NCBI RefSeq assembly: GCF_016765655.2
Contig: NZ_CP086106.1
Span: forward strand, 124,001 to 188,000
Length of the DNA stretch: 64,000 nucleotides
Source of the DNA: Skermanella mucosa
Lineage (GTDB): Bacteria > Pseudomonadota > Alphaproteobacteria > Azospirillales > Azospirillaceae
Reading direction: 5' to 3'
Of the stretch, positions 53,199 through 63,426 are shown in pieces. Every line of letters starts with the position of its first letter. The stretch's first letter is position 1. The notes beneath the pieces were generated by a model. That model saw only the letters and a list, made by a program, of their open reading frames with translations, was not told the DNA's origin and searched no databases. The translations under genes and the position numbers were made by a program.

Positions 53199-54383
53199 TC
53201 AACTGGTTACCAACGGCCCTTCGATCTCCCAGTCGGTTACCAACCCCATTGGATAGGAGCCCCCCGCAGAGGTTTGAGAAATTTCATTGTGGCAATGCAT
53301 GGGGTATTGGAGGGGGTATTTTTCCTGAACCATTTTCCAGGGCGCCGGCGGCAGGTCCGGCGGCATGGTGAAGGGGAGCAGGACATCCTTGATCATCATC
53401 GGCGGCATGAGCCAGACATCGTGTTCATAGAGATTCTGCTGATAGACGGGAACGCCCCTGGCATTACTCTGGGTCAGCACGAAAACATGGTTACCGTGGA
53501 TGTGAGGAGAGTGCGTCGCCAAGCCGGCGTTCATCGTGCGCAGCAGCGCCGGCTCGCCGACATGCCCGGTCGGGCAGGTGGCCTTGTCATGCGCCGAGTC
53601 CAATCCGCACAGGCCGTTGATCGTGAAGTACCGCGGATGAAACTGCTCTTGGAACTCCGATGCCGAGAGATTTTCCCCGTCAGCAATCCGGCGGCACAGG
53701 ACCGGGTCAATTTGGTTAAAGATCCAAACATACTCGCGCCCGGGCTGCCATGGCTTGCCGGGGAAGCGGGCCGGCTTGCCGTCGATCGTCGCCTCGCCAA
53801 GTGCGGTGAACAGTGACTTCATGTTCGCCGTCGCGCTTCCCGCAGGATAGGGCATCGGCTTCTTCCTGGCGGCGCCGTCCGCATAGCCATTTGACGGCTC
53901 CACGATCAGTGCACCGTGCAGGCCGAGCAGGCGATTCATCGGGGCATTGTCGCCATCCACGTAGAAATAGGTTCCCGGCTTGGTCGCCGTGAACTCGATC
54001 CGCGCCTTGTCTTCACCGTCGCCGTCACTCGGGGCCAAGCCGACGACGGCGGACATGTTCTGGCCCAGGATCTGAAAGCCGTGGGGGCGGGAACTGGAGT
54101 TCCGGATGTCGATACGGACTGTGTCTCCCTGCTTAACCCGGAGAATCGGGCCCGGTATCGACGGTGGTTTTCCCGTATGGGCAAACGCGTACATCGGCAC
54201 GGTGCTTCCGTCGATCAACTCGACATCAACGTCAACGATCTCCAGATCGAAATCAGCGTCCTCGCCGGTCGGGACGTCGCCAGGGTCAGTTGTTTGTGCA
54301 GCAAGAAAGGAAGGTAGAGAGGCGGTGGCTGCAGTAAATATAGAAAAAGAACTGCCATACTTCAGGAATTGACGTCTGCGCAT
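53199..54383 (-). CDS. Multicopper-oxidase-like protein with incomplete copper ligands
   Basis: The exported protein has 394 residues and a Tat-like start (MRRRQFLKYG, then a hydrophobic run). It has cupredoxin folds at each end, but ligand motifs depart from the standard. Where HWHG is expected there is RPHGFQIL, and where WYHSH is expected there is YFYVDGD. The C-terminal pair is HSPHIHGNH and MHCHNEISQ, with Ser where the type 1 His of HCHxxxH should be. It may bind fewer copper ions or act as a copper store. AAGGAG lies about nine bases before the ATG. It lies 25 bp from the IS3 right end. Confidence 0.75.
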   Translation of the reverse strand: MRRRQFLKYGSSFSIFTAATASLPSFLAAQTTDPGDVPTGEDADFDLEIVDVDVELIDGSTVPMYAFAHTGKPPSIPGPILRVKQGDTVRIDIRNSSSRPHGFQILGQNMSAVVGLAPSDGDGEDKARIEFTATKPGTYFYVDGDNAPMNRLLGLHGALIVEPSNGYADGAARKKPMPYPAGSATANMKSLFTALGEATIDGKPARFPGKPWQPGREYVWIFNQIDPVLCRRIADGENLSASEFQEQFHPRYFTINGLCGLDSAHDKATCPTGHVGEPALLRTMNAGLATHSPHIHGNHVFVLTQSNARGVPVYQQNLYEHDVWLMPPMMIKDVLLPFTMPPDLPPAPWKMVQEKYPLQYPMHCHNEISQTSAGGSYPMGLVTDWEIEGPLVTS

Positions 54384-55044
54384 CGAGCATTACTCCTTCG
54401 GAAGATATTCTAAGGGGAATTCGCATGGTGCATGACGGAGCATTCAGGTAGTCTGAATCGTGCAGAGATCAATGGTTCGCCTAGTTGTTATTTACGGATC
54501 CAAACTGTCATGCTGTATCTCCTCATACAGAGCAGATAGGAAGGCAATTTATACTATAAAACTCTCAAAATTTCACAGTTAAAGTTGCGGGCTTCTATCG
54601 TAGTCATGCGAGTTTGGCACTCAGTGACATGTCCACTTGCCTCCTTCGTGACATCTTCAGGAAGATGACGAAACAGCCCGAAACCATATTCCAGGCTTCC
54701 TGGTATTAATCCGCCAGACTCCAAGTATCTACTGTAGCATGAGATCTGACCGATAGAGTTGACCTTGAAGCCCAAAATGCCCGCGATTATTCCGCAACCA
54801 AATCCAGCCTCACCAACGCTGTTATCGGCAGAGTGGGACCGCTTTGATGTTTGACGGGTAGAGCTACCGCGGTAACGACCACATTCTTCTCAGCAGTTGT
54901 CTAAACTCCTGATCGCAATGAATCCTGAGTTGGAAAACGAGAGGTGGTCTGGAAACAGGGTCCGAAAGGGCGATCTCGACAGGCTGCGCGAAACGCCACT
55001 ATATTTGGCGACGGCTTCGAAAGGCTGAGATGAAACTGGCAGGC
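54384..55044. other. Gene-poor stretch
   Basis: No supported gene lies in these 660 bp. A minus-strand frame at 54554-54775 (73 codons) lacks a good ribosome site. The region separates the atypical oxidase gene from a decayed cyclase. Confidence 0.45.
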
Positions 55045-55311
55045 GATCGCTAATCCCGGCGCCAAACAGGTCCAACCGTTGTACCTGGCAGACTTGATCA
55101 GAACGAGCCAGCCAGACGGTTAGTGGCGCGGCAGGCTGATGACTACTGCCATAATGGGAGCATTGACGGCACCCTCAACGGGTGACGGTTCCATCAGCAG
55201 CCCGTACAGTGACGCCAGAAGCAGGTCGCCAATGACGAAGCAAACGAAGTACCGCAAGGCCCGTCCTTGTGAGGTTCTCCTGTGCGAAGGAAAGGAAGTC
55301 GGGGCGGCCAC
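55045..55311 (-). pseudogene. Remnant of a membrane adenylate cyclase
   Basis: LRYFVCFVIGDLLLASLYGLLMEPSPVEGAV (as motifs LLLASLYGLLMEPSP and GAVNAPIMAVVISLP) aligns with the first membrane helices of the cyclase at 40207-41349 (LALAALYGALTGPSPKDGA). After a stop and a deletion a short piece resembling LVLIKS follows. The catalytic domain is lost. Confidence 0.6.
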
Positions 55312-55332
55312 TGCAATGACCGCCCCAATGCC

Positions 55333-56088
55333 TCAGAACCAGAAACGGACACCGGTGACGAAGGACACGTCACTGGCATCCTCACCGTGATCGCGGGCGA
55401 TGTCGGCGGTCTCGCCCAGCTTCCGCTCCCAACTCACGCCTATGTACGGCGCGAACTCCCGGACGATCTCGTAGCGCAGGCGCAATCCCATCTCGATGTC
55501 GTTGAAGCCGGGACCGACATCGAGTTCCCGGACCCGCTGCGCCGAGACGTTAACCTCGGCGACCGGCTGGAGGATAAGTTTCTGCGTGATGAGCAGGTCG
55601 TACTCGGCTTCCAGGCGAGCGCTGAAGTCGCCGTCTTCACTGACGAAAAGCTGGGCGGTCACGTCGAAGAAGTACGGCGCCACCCCCTGGAACCCGACCA
55701 CGCCGTAGGTCGTCTGCGGCTGAGGACGTACGTCGTGCCGAATACCGATCTGCGCGTCCCAGAACTCGGACGTCATACGGCTGTAGAGGAGCTGGAATTC
55801 AGCCTCCTCCACCTCCCCATCGACGGGTTTGCTGCCCTCGGCGTTGAACCAGATCTTGTTGGTATCTCCGCCGACCCAGCCCTGAACGTCCCAGTCGATC
55901 GAGTTCTCGCCGTCCCGCCAGCGGTGCTCGAACCGGTCGATGAGAAGCGTCCCGAGAACCGGCGGTTCCTCGTGGAACTGTTCGGACGGTTGCTCCTCGG
56001 CGGCCCGGACCGAGCCCGCCGAAATCGCCAGTAGGATGGCCCCGGCCATGAGAGCAGCCCTGTGCGGGACCATTGTCGTTATTGTCAT
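55333..56088 (-). CDS. copB: Outer-membrane copper resistance protein CopB
   Basis: The protein has 251 residues with a signal peptide (about 30 residues, ending VRAAEE) and the CopB beta-barrel pattern: LIDRFEHRW, WDVQGWVGGDTNKIWFNAEG, EAEFQLLYSRM, FWDAQIGIRHD, and an end GVRFWF with the aromatic C-terminus of outer-membrane proteins. CopB helps retain or exclude copper at the outer membrane. The N-terminal Met-rich region found in many CopB proteins is absent. The ATG at 56088 has AGGA eight bases upstream. It lies 14 bp after copA. Confidence 0.88.
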   Translation of the reverse strand: MTITTMVPHRAALMAGAILLAISAGSVRAAEEQPSEQFHEEPPVLGTLLIDRFEHRWRDGENSIDWDVQGWVGGDTNKIWFNAEGSKPVDGEVEEAEFQLLYSRMTSEFWDAQIGIRHDVRPQPQTTYGVVGFQGVAPYFFDVTAQLFVSEDGDFSARLEAEYDLLITQKLILQPVAEVNVSAQRVRELDVGPGFNDIEMGLRLRYEIVREFAPYIGVSWERKLGETADIARDHGEDASDVSFVTGVRFWF

Positions 56089-56102
56089 CCGTCGTTCCTG
56101 GA

Positions 56103-57878
56103 TCAGAGGCTTGCCGTGCGGGGTTCGACGATGAAGCGCGTCATCATGCCCGAGGCCATATGGTAGAGGAGATGGCAGTGGAAGGGCCACTCACCGGGCT
56201 CGTCCGCAGTCAACTGCACCGTCGTGACTTGGCCCGGCGGGACGAGCACAACATGCTTCTTTGGCATTCGATCCGTCGCGCCGTTCTCGAGTTCCACGAA
56301 CATCCCATGCAGGTGCATCGGGTGTGCCATCATGGTCGTGTTCACAAATCGGATGCGGACACGGTCACCATAGGCCACCCGGATTGGGGCTCCCTCATCG
56401 AACTTCTGCCCGTTCAGGGTCCAGATGTAGCGCGACATCATACCGGTCAACTGGACTTCGATCTCGTGGGTAGGCTCACGCAGATCCTTGGCCTTGGAAA
56501 GCGCCTTCAGATCCGCATAAGAGAGAGCTTTGGCACCGGGCGGTGTGCCTGCGTCGGCCCAGCCTACCGCCTGATCCTTACTTCCCGCTGCACTCTGATT
56601 CATGCTTGGCATGTTGCCGTGATCCATGCCGGGCATGTTGCTGTGATCCATGCCCTCCATCGAGCCGTGATCCATACCAGGCATGGCGCTGTGGTCCATG
56701 CCGGACATATTGCTATGATCCATGCCGGCCATCGAGCTGTGGTCCATGCCCGCCATGCTGCCGTGGTCCATACCGGGAGCCATTGCCATGTCGGCCATTG
56801 TCAGGATGGCGCGTGGACGCCGCTCGGGGATTTCGCCTTCCATCCCTTCGCGGGTCGCGATCGTTGCCCGGGCGAAGCCCGTGCGGTCAATCGATTCGGC
56901 GAAAAAGGTGAAAGGCTTGTCTTCCGTGGGCATGACGATGACGTCGTAGGTTTCCCCAACGCCAAAGCGGAACTCATCCACCTTCACCGGCACCACGTTC
57001 TGCCCGTCGGCAGAAACCACGGTCATTGGCAGTCCAGGAATGCGGACGTCGAAGATCGACATGGCCGACCCGTTGATGATCCGCAGCCGCACCCGCTCGC
57101 CCGGATTATAGACTGCCGTCCAGTTGTCCCGCGGACCCTTGCCGTTGACCAGGAACTGGTAGCCGGTCACATCGGCGAGGTCGGTGGCGTCCATGCGCAT
57201 CTCGCCCCAGGCGAGGCGGTCATTGATTGTGGCTCCCAGGCCGTCGCGCCGGGCGTCCCGGAAGAAATCGACCAGGGTGCGCTTATTGTTGTTGTAATAG
57301 CCCTCGCTGACCTTGAGCTTGCGCAGGACGTTCTCAGGGTCCTCCGGCGTGTGGTCGGAGAGCAGGACCACATAGTCGCGGTCGGCCCGGACGGGATCAC
57401 GCCCGGCGGGCTCGATCACGATGGCGCCGTACATGCCCTCCTGCTCCTGGGAGGCGGAGTGGCTGTGGTACCAGTAGGTACCCGCCTGGCGCAGTCTGAA
57501 GCGGTAGGTGTACGTTTCGCCTGGGCCGATAGGCTCGAAGCCGTTGAAGCCAGGAGCGCCATCCATGACGCCCTGGATCAGCAGCCCGTGCCAGTGAATG
57601 GAGGTTCCTTCATCCAGCCGGTTGGTCACGTGGATGACTACCTCCTGGCCCTCACGCCAGCGCAGTGTGGGCGCCGGGATAGAGCCGCCGATGGAGATGG
57701 CATTGCTCGTTTCACCGTCGATGGTGATGCGGGTTCGTTCGACTGCCAAATCCAACGACTGATCCGCGGCCGCGAAAACGCGGCGCCCGGGATAGATCGT
57801 GACGATGCCCGCCACGCCCGCCGCTCCGGCGAGCTTGAGGGCGTCGCGGCGTGAGAGGCCGCGTGATGCTTTGTGCAT
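56103..57878 (-). CDS. copA: CopA-type multicopper oxidase of copper resistance
   Basis: The protein has 591 residues and a Tat signal ([11 protein letters not shown]). It carries all copper ligand motifs: HWHG at 95-98, WYHSHS near 135, HPMHLHG near 520, and [12 protein letters not shown] beginning at 567. Between domains a tandem Met/His repeat (GMDHxxMx, seven copies, about residues 366-426) binds additional copper. It belongs to the PcoA/CopA family, which oxidises Cu(I) in the periplasm and sequesters copper. The order copA-copB is the classical one, and a cupredoxin gene lies 9 bp upstream on the same strand. Confidence 0.92.
   Translation of the reverse strand: MHKASRGLSRRDALKLAGAAGVAGIVTIYPGRRVFAAADQSLDLAVERTRITIDGETSNAISIGGSIPAPTLRWREGQEVVIHVTNRLDEGTSIHWHGLLIQGVMDGAPGFNGFEPIGPGETYTYRFRLRQAGTYWYHSHSASQEQEGMYGAIVIEPAGRDPVRADRDYVVLLSDHTPEDPENVLRKLKVSEGYYNNNKRTLVDFFRDARRDGLGATINDRLAWGEMRMDATDLADVTGYQFLVNGKGPRDNWTAVYNPGERVRLRIINGSAMSIFDVRIPGLPMTVVSADGQNVVPVKVDEFRFGVGETYDVIVMPTEDKPFTFFAESIDRTGFARATIATREGMEGEIPERRPRAILTMADMAMAPGMDHGSMAGMDHSSMAGMDHSNMSGMDHSAMPGMDHGSMEGMDHSNMPGMDHGNMPSMNQSAAGSKDQAVGWADAGTPPGAKALSYADLKALSKAKDLREPTHEIEVQLTGMMSRYIWTLNGQKFDEGAPIRVAYGDRVRIRFVNTTMMAHPMHLHGMFVELENGATDRMPKKHVVLVPPGQVTTVQLTADEPGEWPFHCHLLYHMASGMMTRFIVEPRTASL
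56601..56785 (-). repeat. 24-bp tandem repeats encoding GMDHxxMx
   Basis: Seven near-identical 24-bp units, within copA, differ mainly at the Ser/Gly and Asn/Ser/Ala codons. Copy number may vary between strains. Confidence 0.75.
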
Positions 57879-57887
57879 GCTGTCCCC

Positions 57888-58460
57888 TCAGCGCTGGAAA
57901 TTCACCTTGCCGACCATGCCAGACTCGTAATGGCCGGGCATGTTGCAGGCGAATTCGAGAGTTGTTTGCTTGGTGAACTTCCAAGTCAGCTCTTTGGTTT
58001 GGCCGGGCTCGACAAGGACACTGTTCGGATCGTCATGCTTCATCGAGTGGCCCATGCCAGGCATCTGGGAGTGGTCCATGTTCATCTTTTTCTCGTCCAT
58101 GCCGGTGGTGGAAAGCATGCCATGCTCCACCATCATGGCCATCTCCTTCTGGTGGGCGGCATGCATCGCGGCCGTGCCGATGTTGAACTCGTGCAGGAAC
58201 TCGCCCGTGTTCTTGACGACGAAACGGACCGTCTCACCGGCCTTTACCGTGATAGTGTCCGGCTCGTAGAAGTTGTCGCCCATCTCGACCTGGACGGTGC
58301 GCGTTTTGGCTGTCGCCTTGGCGGGTTCACCGATCGCGGTGGTTTCATGCTTGTGACCAGCCTCGCCAGGGGCGGCGACAGCCAAGCTCGGTGCTGCGAG
58401 GAGACTGGTGCTTGTTACCAGGGCGGCGATGGCGTTCAAGGTGCGAATGTTCAGACGCAT
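57888..58460 (-). CDS. Periplasmic cupredoxin (CopI-like), copper operon copy
   Basis: The 190-residue protein has a signal peptide (ending LAVAAP), a short His segment (GEAGHKHE) and a cupredoxin domain with type 1 ligands His (FLHEFNIG), Cys (FACNMPGHYESGM), His and Met. It shares the Met/His insert (HAAHQKEMAMMVEHGM, MNMDHSQMPGMGHSM) and most of its sequence with the cupredoxin at 48943-49518. GAGGA lies upstream of the ATG at 58460. It lies 9 bp before copA and is probably co-transcribed. It probably buffers periplasmic copper or passes it to CopA. Confidence 0.88.
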   Translation of the reverse strand: MRLNIRTLNAIAALVTSTSLLAAPSLAVAAPGEAGHKHETTAIGEPAKATAKTRTVQVEMGDNFYEPDTITVKAGETVRFVVKNTGEFLHEFNIGTAAMHAAHQKEMAMMVEHGMLSTTGMDEKKMNMDHSQMPGMGHSMKHDDPNSVLVEPGQTKELTWKFTKQTTLEFACNMPGHYESGMVGKVNFQR

Positions 58461-58780
58461 GTCGAGTGTCCTCTGTCCCTGACTTCGCCGAGTCAAGCGA
58501 AAGCCAGGAAGATTGCGGCTCCCGGCCAGGAAGGGCCGGAATGGGGAAGGAATGGATGTAAGGGTGCAGCGACCGAACAGCCTCAGGCATAAACAACAGG
58601 GAATGCGGCCGACGAGCCGGTCAAGCACGGACGCGAAAAGCGTGCGCAACTGGGCCGTCGTGGGTTAACCGTTCCCGGTTAGGAACCTTGAACTGGATCG
58701 ACGCTGGTTGCAGTGCGTCCCACTGACGGAGAGGCGTGCTGCGAAGCCTCGGGCCCGCGCTGTTCCGCGGGCAGATGGCC
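58461..58780. other. Intergenic region upstream of the cupredoxin-copA-copB genes
   Basis: No gene is seen in 320 bp. It may hold the promoter of the cupredoxin-copA-copB unit, but no CueR-type dyad was recognised here. Confidence 0.45.
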
Positions 58781-59164
58781 TCAGATCGAGGCCCTGGGAG
58801 GGCGGCGCAACGGAGGTACGGAGCGCTTCCGGAGCAAGTCGTCGCTCACGATTTGCAAACGAGCGGGCACCCACTCGATGGGCCTTACCTGGAGATCGGT
58901 CGGTTCCAGGGCCGAAAGGCCACCGCAGGTCATCACGCAGCATCCCCGGTGGGGGAGTCTGGTGTCATCCTCGTGGTTGCCCTGGTCCTGGTGATCGCCA
59001 TGACCCTGGTAGTCCCCGTGTTCGTCGCAGTCGGCTGCAGCCCCTTCGACCATGGACAAGACATGGTGGGGCATGTCGGCCATTGCAGCATCAGGCGCGG
59101 TCAAACCTCCCCAACCGAGGAGGAGGCCGAACAGCACAGCCGCTAGAAAGCGCATGAACCGCAT
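58781..59164 (-). CDS. Secreted His/Asp/Cys-containing small protein
   Basis: The protein has about 127 residues. A hydrophobic signal (FLAAVLFGLLLGWGGL) is followed by a His/Asp-rich stretch (DCDEHGDYQGHGDHQDQGNHEDD) and CCVMTCGGL, all plausible metal ligands; the C-terminal half is basic. Starts at 59164 and 59155 are both possible. It lies between cueR and the cupredoxin on the same strand. It resembles in layout the small secreted proteins of the first cluster. The family is not recognised. Confidence 0.5.
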   Translation of the reverse strand: MRFMRFLAAVLFGLLLGWGGLTAPDAAMADMPHHVLSMVEGAAADCDEHGDYQGHGDHQDQGNHEDDTRLPHRGCCVMTCGGLSALEPTDLQVRPIEWVPARLQIVSDDLLRKRSVPPLRRPPRASI

Positions 59165-59376
59165 GCCTACTGCCAATCCTGTCCAAGGGCCGCGCCCGAA
59201 TGCCGCACCGTAATGCATCAATCACAGCAGTTGCAAGAACATCTAGACTTCTGCGCGTTGCATTTCAACCCTACCCGTCGTCGGGATGGCATGATCGTAC
59301 CCGGACTTGGATATACGGCGAGATTCGCTCCGCTACGTCGATGACCTGACCTTTTTTCCACGGGTTCTCACTACGG

Positions 59377-59835
59377 TCATGGGGTTTGGTCTGCACCCGC
59401 CGCTCCCTTGTATGGAGGGCGGCCACTCCCCTGTGCCATTCGAGGGGCGGAGTTCTCGAGGTCCCGCAGGATGGGACAGTCCGGCCGGTGGTCGCCCTGG
59501 CAAGCGTCAGCAAGTTCCTGGAGTGTGTCGCTCATCGCCCGCATCTCGGCAATTTTGGCTTCGAGCTCGGCGACATGTTCGAGCGCGATCTGCTTGACCT
59601 CAGCGCTCTCCCGGTCCTTATCCTGCCACAGGCCGACGAGGTGCTGAATACGCTCTATACTGAATCCCAGCGTGCGGGCCCGCCTCACGAAGCGCAAGAT
59701 GTTGACCTCATGCGGCGTGTAAACCCGGTACCCCGAAGCGGTTCGGCCCGCCTCGGGGGTCAGCCCGATGCTCTCGTAGTAGCGGATGAGTTTGGCATTG
59801 ACGCCGGACGCCTTGGCCGCCTGCCCGATATTCAT
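59377..59835 (-). CDS. cueR: CueR-type MerR copper-responsive regulator
   Basis: The protein has 152 residues. The MerR helix-turn-helix and wing are at residues 1-70 (MNIGQAAKASGVNAKLIRYY, GYRVYTPHEV), followed by a dimerisation helix, and the metal loop ACQGDHRPDCPIL with Cys112 and Cys120, the positions that bind Cu(I) in CueR. It would activate promoters with 19-bp spacers; such motifs were found at 62324-62354, 20467-20497 and 20278-20308. The gene lies 12 bp after the copper ATPase gene and is probably co-transcribed with it. Confidence 0.9.
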   Translation of the reverse strand: MNIGQAAKASGVNAKLIRYYESIGLTPEAGRTASGYRVYTPHEVNILRFVRRARTLGFSIERIQHLVGLWQDKDRESAEVKQIALEHVAELEAKIAEMRAMSDTLQELADACQGDHRPDCPILRDLENSAPRMAQGSGRPPYKGAAGADQTP

Positions 59836-59847
59836 GACTGTTCCTTC

Positions 59848-62292
59848 TCAGGTGCCCCGAGGCTTCCAGCCCCGTAGCGTGAGCGCGTTGAGGACGACGC
59901 TGACAGAGCTCAGTGCCATGGCTGCACCCGCTAGTACCGGGCTGAGGAACCCCAGCGCCGCCAGCGGAATGCCGACGAGATTGTAGATGAAGGCCCAGAA
60001 CAGGCCCTGGCGGATCTTGGCGTAGGTGCGCCGGGACACGTCGACCGCGCCGCCGACGAGCACCGGGTCGCCACGCATCAGGGTTATTCCGGCAGTCGCC
60101 ATTGCCACATCGGTACCGGTCCCCATGGCGATGCCAATGTCGGCGGCCGCCAGTGCTGGAGCGTCGTTGATGCCGTCGCCGACCATTGCCACGACCTTGC
60201 CCTCACGCTTGAGGGTCGCCACCACGTCGGCCTTATCGCCCGGCAGGACCTCGGCGAATACCCGATCGATGCCCAGATCCCGCGCGACGGCCTCGGCGGC
60301 GCCCTTGCTATCGCCCGTGACCATGACTGCTTCGATCCCCTGATCGTGCAGCGCCCGGACGGCATCCCGGGCGGCCTCCTTAATCGTATCGCCGAATGCA
60401 ATCAGCGCCAGCACTCGCTTTTCCGGCGCGACCTCGGCCAGCCACGACACCGTCCGGCCCGATGTTTCCAGTTCAGAAGCTCTGGCAGCGAGGGCGGTGT
60501 CATCCAGGCCGGTTTCCGCCATCAGGCGCTTGGTGCCGAGTTGCATCTGTCGGCCTTCCACGACACCCGAGACCCCGCGCCCGGCCAGAGCCTTGAAGTT
60601 GGCGAGACCGCCTGGTGGGACGCCGTCCTGCTTCGCCCGAACACGCACCGCATGGGCCAGGGGATGTTCGCTGCCCTGCTGGAGTGCTCCGGCGACGCGC
60701 AACGCCTCCGCTGCGGTGAAACCATCGGTCAGGACAATGTCCGTCACCCGCGGCTTACCCTCGGTCAGCGTGCCCGTCTTGTCGAAGGCGACAGCCGTGA
60801 CGGCGTGCGCCCGCTCCAGGGCCTCCGCGTCCTTGATCAGAATGCCGTGGCGCGCCGCAGCGCCGGTCCCAACCATGATGGATGTCGGGGTCGCGAGGCC
60901 CAGCGCGCAGGGACAGGCGATGACCAACACCGAGACGGCGGTGATGATGGCGGCTTCCGCATCGCCCGAGACACTCCACCAGGCCGCGAAGGTAATCGCG
61001 GCGATGACGAGGACGATCGGCACGAACACCGCGCTGACTCGATCAACGGTGCGCTGGATCGGCGCCTTGGATGCCTGGGCTCCCTCGACCATGCGCACGA
61101 TCTTCGACAGCATGGTCTCGGAACCAACCGCAGTGGTCTCCACTGCCAGCAGGCCATCCACGTTCATGGAGCCGCCCGTGACGTTAGCGTCGGCCGTCTT
61201 CTCGACCGGTAGCGGCTCTCCTGTCAGCATGGATTCATCGACGCTACCGGCGCCCTCCACCACCCGGCCATCCACCGGGATGCGCTCGCCGGGACGAACA
61301 ACTACGACGTCGCCAGGCTTGACCTGATCAACTGGCACTTCGACCTCAGTGCCGTTCCGGCGCACCCGGGCGGTGTCCGGCCGGAGATCCATCAGCGCGC
61401 GGATTGCAGCAGCCGTCTGTCCCTTGGCGCGTGTCTCCAGCCACTTGCCCAACAGCACGAAGGTGATCAGGACGGCCGAACCCTCGAAATAGAGGTGCGG
61501 CATGCCGTGCTCGATGGGCGCGGTCAACATCATGTAAACGCTGAGGCCCCAGGCGGCGGTGGTTCCGATGGCAACCAGAAGGTCCATGTTTCCGGTGCCC
61601 GCCCGCACAGCCTTGTACGCCGCCTTATAGAAACGCCAACCGAGCCAGAACTGCACGGGGGTGGCCAGCAGGAACTGGACCCAGCCCGGCGGCATCACGT
61701 TGTAGCCGGCGAGATCGCCGACCATGCCGATCACGAGCGGCACCGACAGCGCGGCGCCGATCAGGACGTGTCGAAGCTCGCGATGGCTACGCGCCTGCGC
61801 CTCGTCCGGCGCTCCGGTGGCCGCCTGGTCCTGGGTGACGGGGCTGGCCTGGAAGCCCGCCCTCTCGACCGCGGCGACTAAGGCGGGCGCGTCGATGCCG
61901 TGGCCGGTGACATGAGCACGCTCGGTCGCAAGATTGACGGCGGCATTGGAGACGCCCGACACCCTCCTCAACGCCTTCTCGACGCGGCCAACGCACGATG
62001 CGCAGGTCATGCCGCCGACGCGCAGATCGAACTCGGCGGCCGCGGGCTCGTAGCCCGCCCTGATGATGGCATCGACGACGCCTTGGGTATCGGGTCTGGG
62101 ATCGACGAAGGTGATCCGCGCCTTCTCGGTCGCGAGGTTCACGGACACGTCGGTGACGCCCTCCACCTTGCGGATGGCCTTCTCCACGCGACCCACGCAC
62201 GATGCACAGGTCATCCCACCGATCCCGATATCGATTTCGGACGCGGCCTGCTCCTGCGGCGCGACCGTCTCCCTTGCAGCTGCGTAAGCCAT
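59848..62292 (-). CDS. copA: Copper-exporting P1B-1 ATPase CopA with two HMA domains
   Basis: The inner-membrane ATPase has 814 residues. Two N-terminal HMA domains carry GMTCASC (Cys29/Cys32 and Cys97/Cys100). Then come membrane helices, CPC at 460-462, phosphorylated Asp504 in DKTGTLT, SEHPLA, and [10 protein letters not shown]. It pumps Cu(I) from cytosol to periplasm. AGGAG lies seven bases before the ATG. A CueR-type promoter is 32 bp upstream of the start, and cueR follows it. The symbol is shared by convention with the unrelated oxidase at 56103-57878. Confidence 0.93.
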   Translation of the reverse strand: MAYAAARETVAPQEQAASEIDIGIGGMTCASCVGRVEKAIRKVEGVTDVSVNLATEKARITFVDPRPDTQGVVDAIIRAGYEPAAAEFDLRVGGMTCASCVGRVEKALRRVSGVSNAAVNLATERAHVTGHGIDAPALVAAVERAGFQASPVTQDQAATGAPDEAQARSHRELRHVLIGAALSVPLVIGMVGDLAGYNVMPPGWVQFLLATPVQFWLGWRFYKAAYKAVRAGTGNMDLLVAIGTTAAWGLSVYMMLTAPIEHGMPHLYFEGSAVLITFVLLGKWLETRAKGQTAAAIRALMDLRPDTARVRRNGTEVEVPVDQVKPGDVVVVRPGERIPVDGRVVEGAGSVDESMLTGEPLPVEKTADANVTGGSMNVDGLLAVETTAVGSETMLSKIVRMVEGAQASKAPIQRTVDRVSAVFVPIVLVIAAITFAAWWSVSGDAEAAIITAVSVLVIACPCALGLATPTSIMVGTGAAARHGILIKDAEALERAHAVTAVAFDKTGTLTEGKPRVTDIVLTDGFTAAEALRVAGALQQGSEHPLAHAVRVRAKQDGVPPGGLANFKALAGRGVSGVVEGRQMQLGTKRLMAETGLDDTALAARASELETSGRTVSWLAEVAPEKRVLALIAFGDTIKEAARDAVRALHDQGIEAVMVTGDSKGAAEAVARDLGIDRVFAEVLPGDKADVVATLKREGKVVAMVGDGINDAPALAAADIGIAMGTGTDVAMATAGITLMRGDPVLVGGAVDVSRRTYAKIRQGLFWAFIYNLVGIPLAALGFLSPVLAGAAMALSSVSVVLNALTLRGWKPRGT

Positions 62293-62323
62293 GAATGGCT
62301 CCTGTTCTCCATAACTGCAGACG

Positions 62324-62354
62324 TAGATAGGCCTTCCAGCTATTGGAAGGTCAA
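62324..62354 (-). promoter_or_regulatory. CueR-type promoter of the copper ATPase
   Basis: On the minus strand TTGACC (62354-62349) and TATCTA (62329-62324) are separated by exactly 19 bp containing the dyad CCTTCC..GGAAGG. This long spacer and dyad are the hallmark of CueR/MerR-activated promoters. The ATPase start is 32 bp downstream. Confidence 0.8.
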
Positions 62355-62520
62355 GGGGGATTCTTGATCGAGCGTTTCACCGGTGGCAAATCCAGGGCAG
62401 CTGCCAAGCCGACACAAACGGCCAGCGCAGTTGCTCACGCTGGCCGCGTCCCGGGCTTACAACTAATCCGAAGCTTGGCGTACCTCAATCCTGCCGGCGG
62501 GCCAATACGCCGTCCTCGCA

Positions 62521-62862
62521 CTACTGAGACATCATTTCTCGGCAGTGCTGCATCATCTGTGAGTGGTCCATCTGGCCCATGCCACTGGAATTCGCGGCAC
62601 CACCGTGGGCCATGCCGCCGCCCTGCATCGTACCGGACCCGTCCCCCTGCATCATGGCGCGGCAGTGCTGCATCATCTGAGTATGATCCATCTGGCCCAT
62701 GCGCGAGTGGTCCATCTGCCCCATGCCGGAGGTGCCCATGGTCCCGCTCTGGCCGGTCGGTGAAGCCGTCCGCGGCGCCTGGGCTGTTCCGCTGGAGCAG
62801 GCGGCCAGGCCCACCGCAAGGGCGGCGAAAGCGCTGGTCCGTAGTGTGTAATTGATCATCAT
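62521..62862 (-). CDS. Met/His-rich lipoprotein
   Basis: The 113-residue lipoprotein has a hydrophobic signal and lipobox (VGLAAC, Cys at about residue 21). The mature part is made of short repeats with Met and His (GMGQMDHSRM, MGQMDHTQMMQHCRAMM, MGQMDHSQMMQHCREMM), likely to bind Cu(I) or Ag(I). GGGAGAG lies upstream of the ATG pair at 62862/62859. It lies between copZ and the copper ATPase, on the same strand. The longer frame to 62979 is not supported. Confidence 0.75.
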   Translation of the reverse strand: MMINYTLRTSAFAALAVGLAACSSGTAQAPRTASPTGQSGTMGTSGMGQMDHSRMGQMDHTQMMQHCRAMMQGDGSGTMQGGGMAHGGAANSSGMGQMDHSQMMQHCREMMSQ

Positions 62863-63003
62863 CGTCTCTCTCCCTGACACTGTTAAAAAAACCAGCAGGA
62901 GCCGCCATCCGTCGGGACAGCTTTCGCGGATGTTCGGTTCCCATCCAAAAAGGAGCAGCCTGGGAGCGCGCAGCGTCACCCTAGCTCCCTTGTCACTACG
63001 CCT

Positions 63004-63204
63004 TTACGCCGCGTCGCGGACGTCGTATCCGGCGTCCTCGATGGCTTGTCGAACCGCACGCTCGTCGGCGCTGCCCTCGATAGTCACCTCGCCGGCCTTC
63101 AGATCCACAAGAGCGCGTTCGACCGCGGGCACGGCCTCGACGGCCTTGGTGACGGTCTGGGCGCAATGACCGCAGGTCATTCCCGCGACTTTTAGCTTTA
63201 GCAT
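63004..63204 (-). CDS. copZ: CopZ copper chaperone
   Basis: The 66-residue cytosolic protein is a single HMA domain with the Cu(I) motif GMTCGHC at residues 8-14 and the rest of the fold (VDLKAGEVTIEG, AIEDAGYDV) intact. It carries Cu(I) to the ATPase. GGAGGAG lies seven bases before the ATG. A frameshifted relative with its own CueR-type operator is at 20526-20725. It is upstream of the lipoprotein and ATPase on the same strand. Confidence 0.9.
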   Translation of the reverse strand: MLKLKVAGMTCGHCAQTVTKAVEAVPAVERALVDLKAGEVTIEGSADERAVRQAIEDAGYDVRDAA

Positions 63205-63426
63205 GATGGTCTCCTCCGTGAATAATGGCTACTACTCTGTTCACGTACTCGTGTTTTATGATCAGACGGATCGGGGACCGGGAATTCGGCTCCAGATAAG
63301 TGCACTTGCCGATGGTCGGTGGCGTTGCGACGCTTCGTTTCTGCACGCGAGGGCCTCTAGTGACGTGGGCTTCGGGCCACAGTCTGGCGGGCACTCCCAC
63401 AGCCAACTTGCACCCTCCGGCTTTCT

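Noticed and set aside
54554-54775. 73-codon minus-strand frame
   Set aside because: No ribosome-binding site, no recognisable pattern, in a decayed region.
56601-56785. Regular 24-bp repeats that might suggest CRISPR
   Set aside because: There are no spacers; the repeats are in frame and encode GMDHxxMx in CopA.
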